NCBI GenBank assembly: GCA_030621975.1
Contig: JAUXGQ010000191.1
Location: 1 to 5,066 of the forward strand
Length of the DNA stretch: 5,066 nucleotides
Reading direction: 5' to 3'
Source: Gammaproteobacteria bacterium
Lineage (GTDB): Bacteria > Pseudomonadota > Gammaproteobacteria > Chromatiales > Chromatiaceae
Both the position numbers and the translations under genes were made by a program. Positions 4,830 to 5,066 of this stretch are shown one piece after another (the first letter of the stretch is position 1; every line of letters begins with the position of its first letter). The notes below the pieces were generated by a model. It saw only the letters and a list, made by a program, of their open reading frames with translations, searched no databases and had not been told where the DNA came from.

Positions 4830-5066
4830 ATGCAAGACTCCAATGAATCCACACCCCGTGAGGGCAGTAAGCTCATCACCTGTGTACTACCCGACGATGG
4901 AACCCACAAGGCGTTGCTCGAGGCCTTGCGCCATGAAAAACAGATCACCAGGGCCGAGGCTACCTCTTGCCTGGGGATGGGCAACCTGGCGGATGCCAAC
5001 GTCAAGCCCGGTATGTTGCCCGGTACGTTTCTGGAGAGAATGGTGACGGTGGTGGTGCCGGAAGCC
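4830..5066 (+). CDS. Partial PII-like-fold protein, second copy in tandem (runs off the right edge)
   Basis: The frame is open from the ATG at 4830 to the window end, giving 79 residues without a stop. After a polar N-terminus (1-13), KLITCVLPDDGTHKALLEAL (14-33) has the beta-strand/helix start of a PII or related ferredoxin-like domain and parallels the first PII protein (ELLTVVVQRDQGEAVLKAA). RAEATSCLGMGN (41-52) would enter the loop region, and ERMVTVVVPEA (69-79) looks like the next core strand. It lies in the same frame as the preceding PII gene, 30 nt after its TAA, with no other start codon in between. The ribosome site is weak (AGG at about 4815). Function is probably regulation of the same transporter, perhaps by heteromer formation with the first PII (inference). 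Fold assignment is tentative because only the N-terminal part is visible. Confidence 0.6.
   Translation, partial: MQDSNESTPREGSKLITCVLPDDGTHKALLEALRHEKQITRAEATSCLGMGNLADANVKPGMLPGTFLERMVTVVVPEA

Noticed and set aside
4796..5046. Two 67-69 codon frames on both strands over the second PII-like start
   Set aside because: The frame from 4830 gives a coherent beta-alpha-beta pattern similar to its neighbour; the others do not.
1..5066. CRISPR array, tRNA/rRNA, toxin-antitoxin or phage genes
   Set aside because: I looked for tandem spaced repeats, cloverleaf-like stretches and small overlapping gene pairs and found none.

Overview
The window looks like a piece of chromosome from a proteobacterium, most likely a gammaproteobacterium and plausibly a chemolithoautotroph. 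That placement is an inference from gene content and codon style; there is no rRNA or other marker here. The left ~500 bases are visibly richer in A/T than the GC-rich region from about 1390 onward.

Left part (1-1079, minus strand): a partial gene for a small Cys-pair (zinc-ribbon) protein runs off the left edge (432 to 1). It is preceded in the same direction by a complete 184-aa AhpD-like / carboxymuconolactone-decarboxylase-fold protein (1079 to 525) that keeps the CxxC pair but lacks the usual acid and His partners. The 1080-1391 intergenic stretch separates these from the plus-strand genes. It carries a 12-bp inverted repeat (1191-1202 / 1258-1269) that looks like a small mobile or REP-type relic.

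Right part (1392-5066, plus strand) is the interesting region. It encodes: (1) a protein with the Cys-x-Asp-Glu / His-Val-Gly-x-Asp / Cys-Gly-Ala signature of the LCIB/LCIC ('limiting CO2-inducible') branch of beta-carbonic anhydrases; (2) a 599-aa polytopic membrane protein made of two DUF1538 repeats; (3) a PII-family signalling protein whose ATG overlaps the transporter stop (ATGA); and (4) the first 79 residues of what looks like a second, more divergent PII-like protein, in the same frame 30 nt after the stop of the first. A strong sigma-70-type promoter (TTGACA-16-TATGAT) sits between genes 1 and 2, so the transporter-PII unit can be expressed on its own.

Working model (inference): a dissolved-inorganic-carbon uptake or CO2-trapping module, with a membrane transporter (DUF1538), a cytosolic CO2/bicarbonate-interconverting or CO2-recapture enzyme (LCIB-like), and PII-type regulators that gate the transporter. 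This would parallel SbtA/SbtB and DabA/DabB in logic but uses different protein families. The transported substrate cannot be read from the sequence, and the carbonic-anhydrase neighbour is the main reason to propose bicarbonate/CO2.
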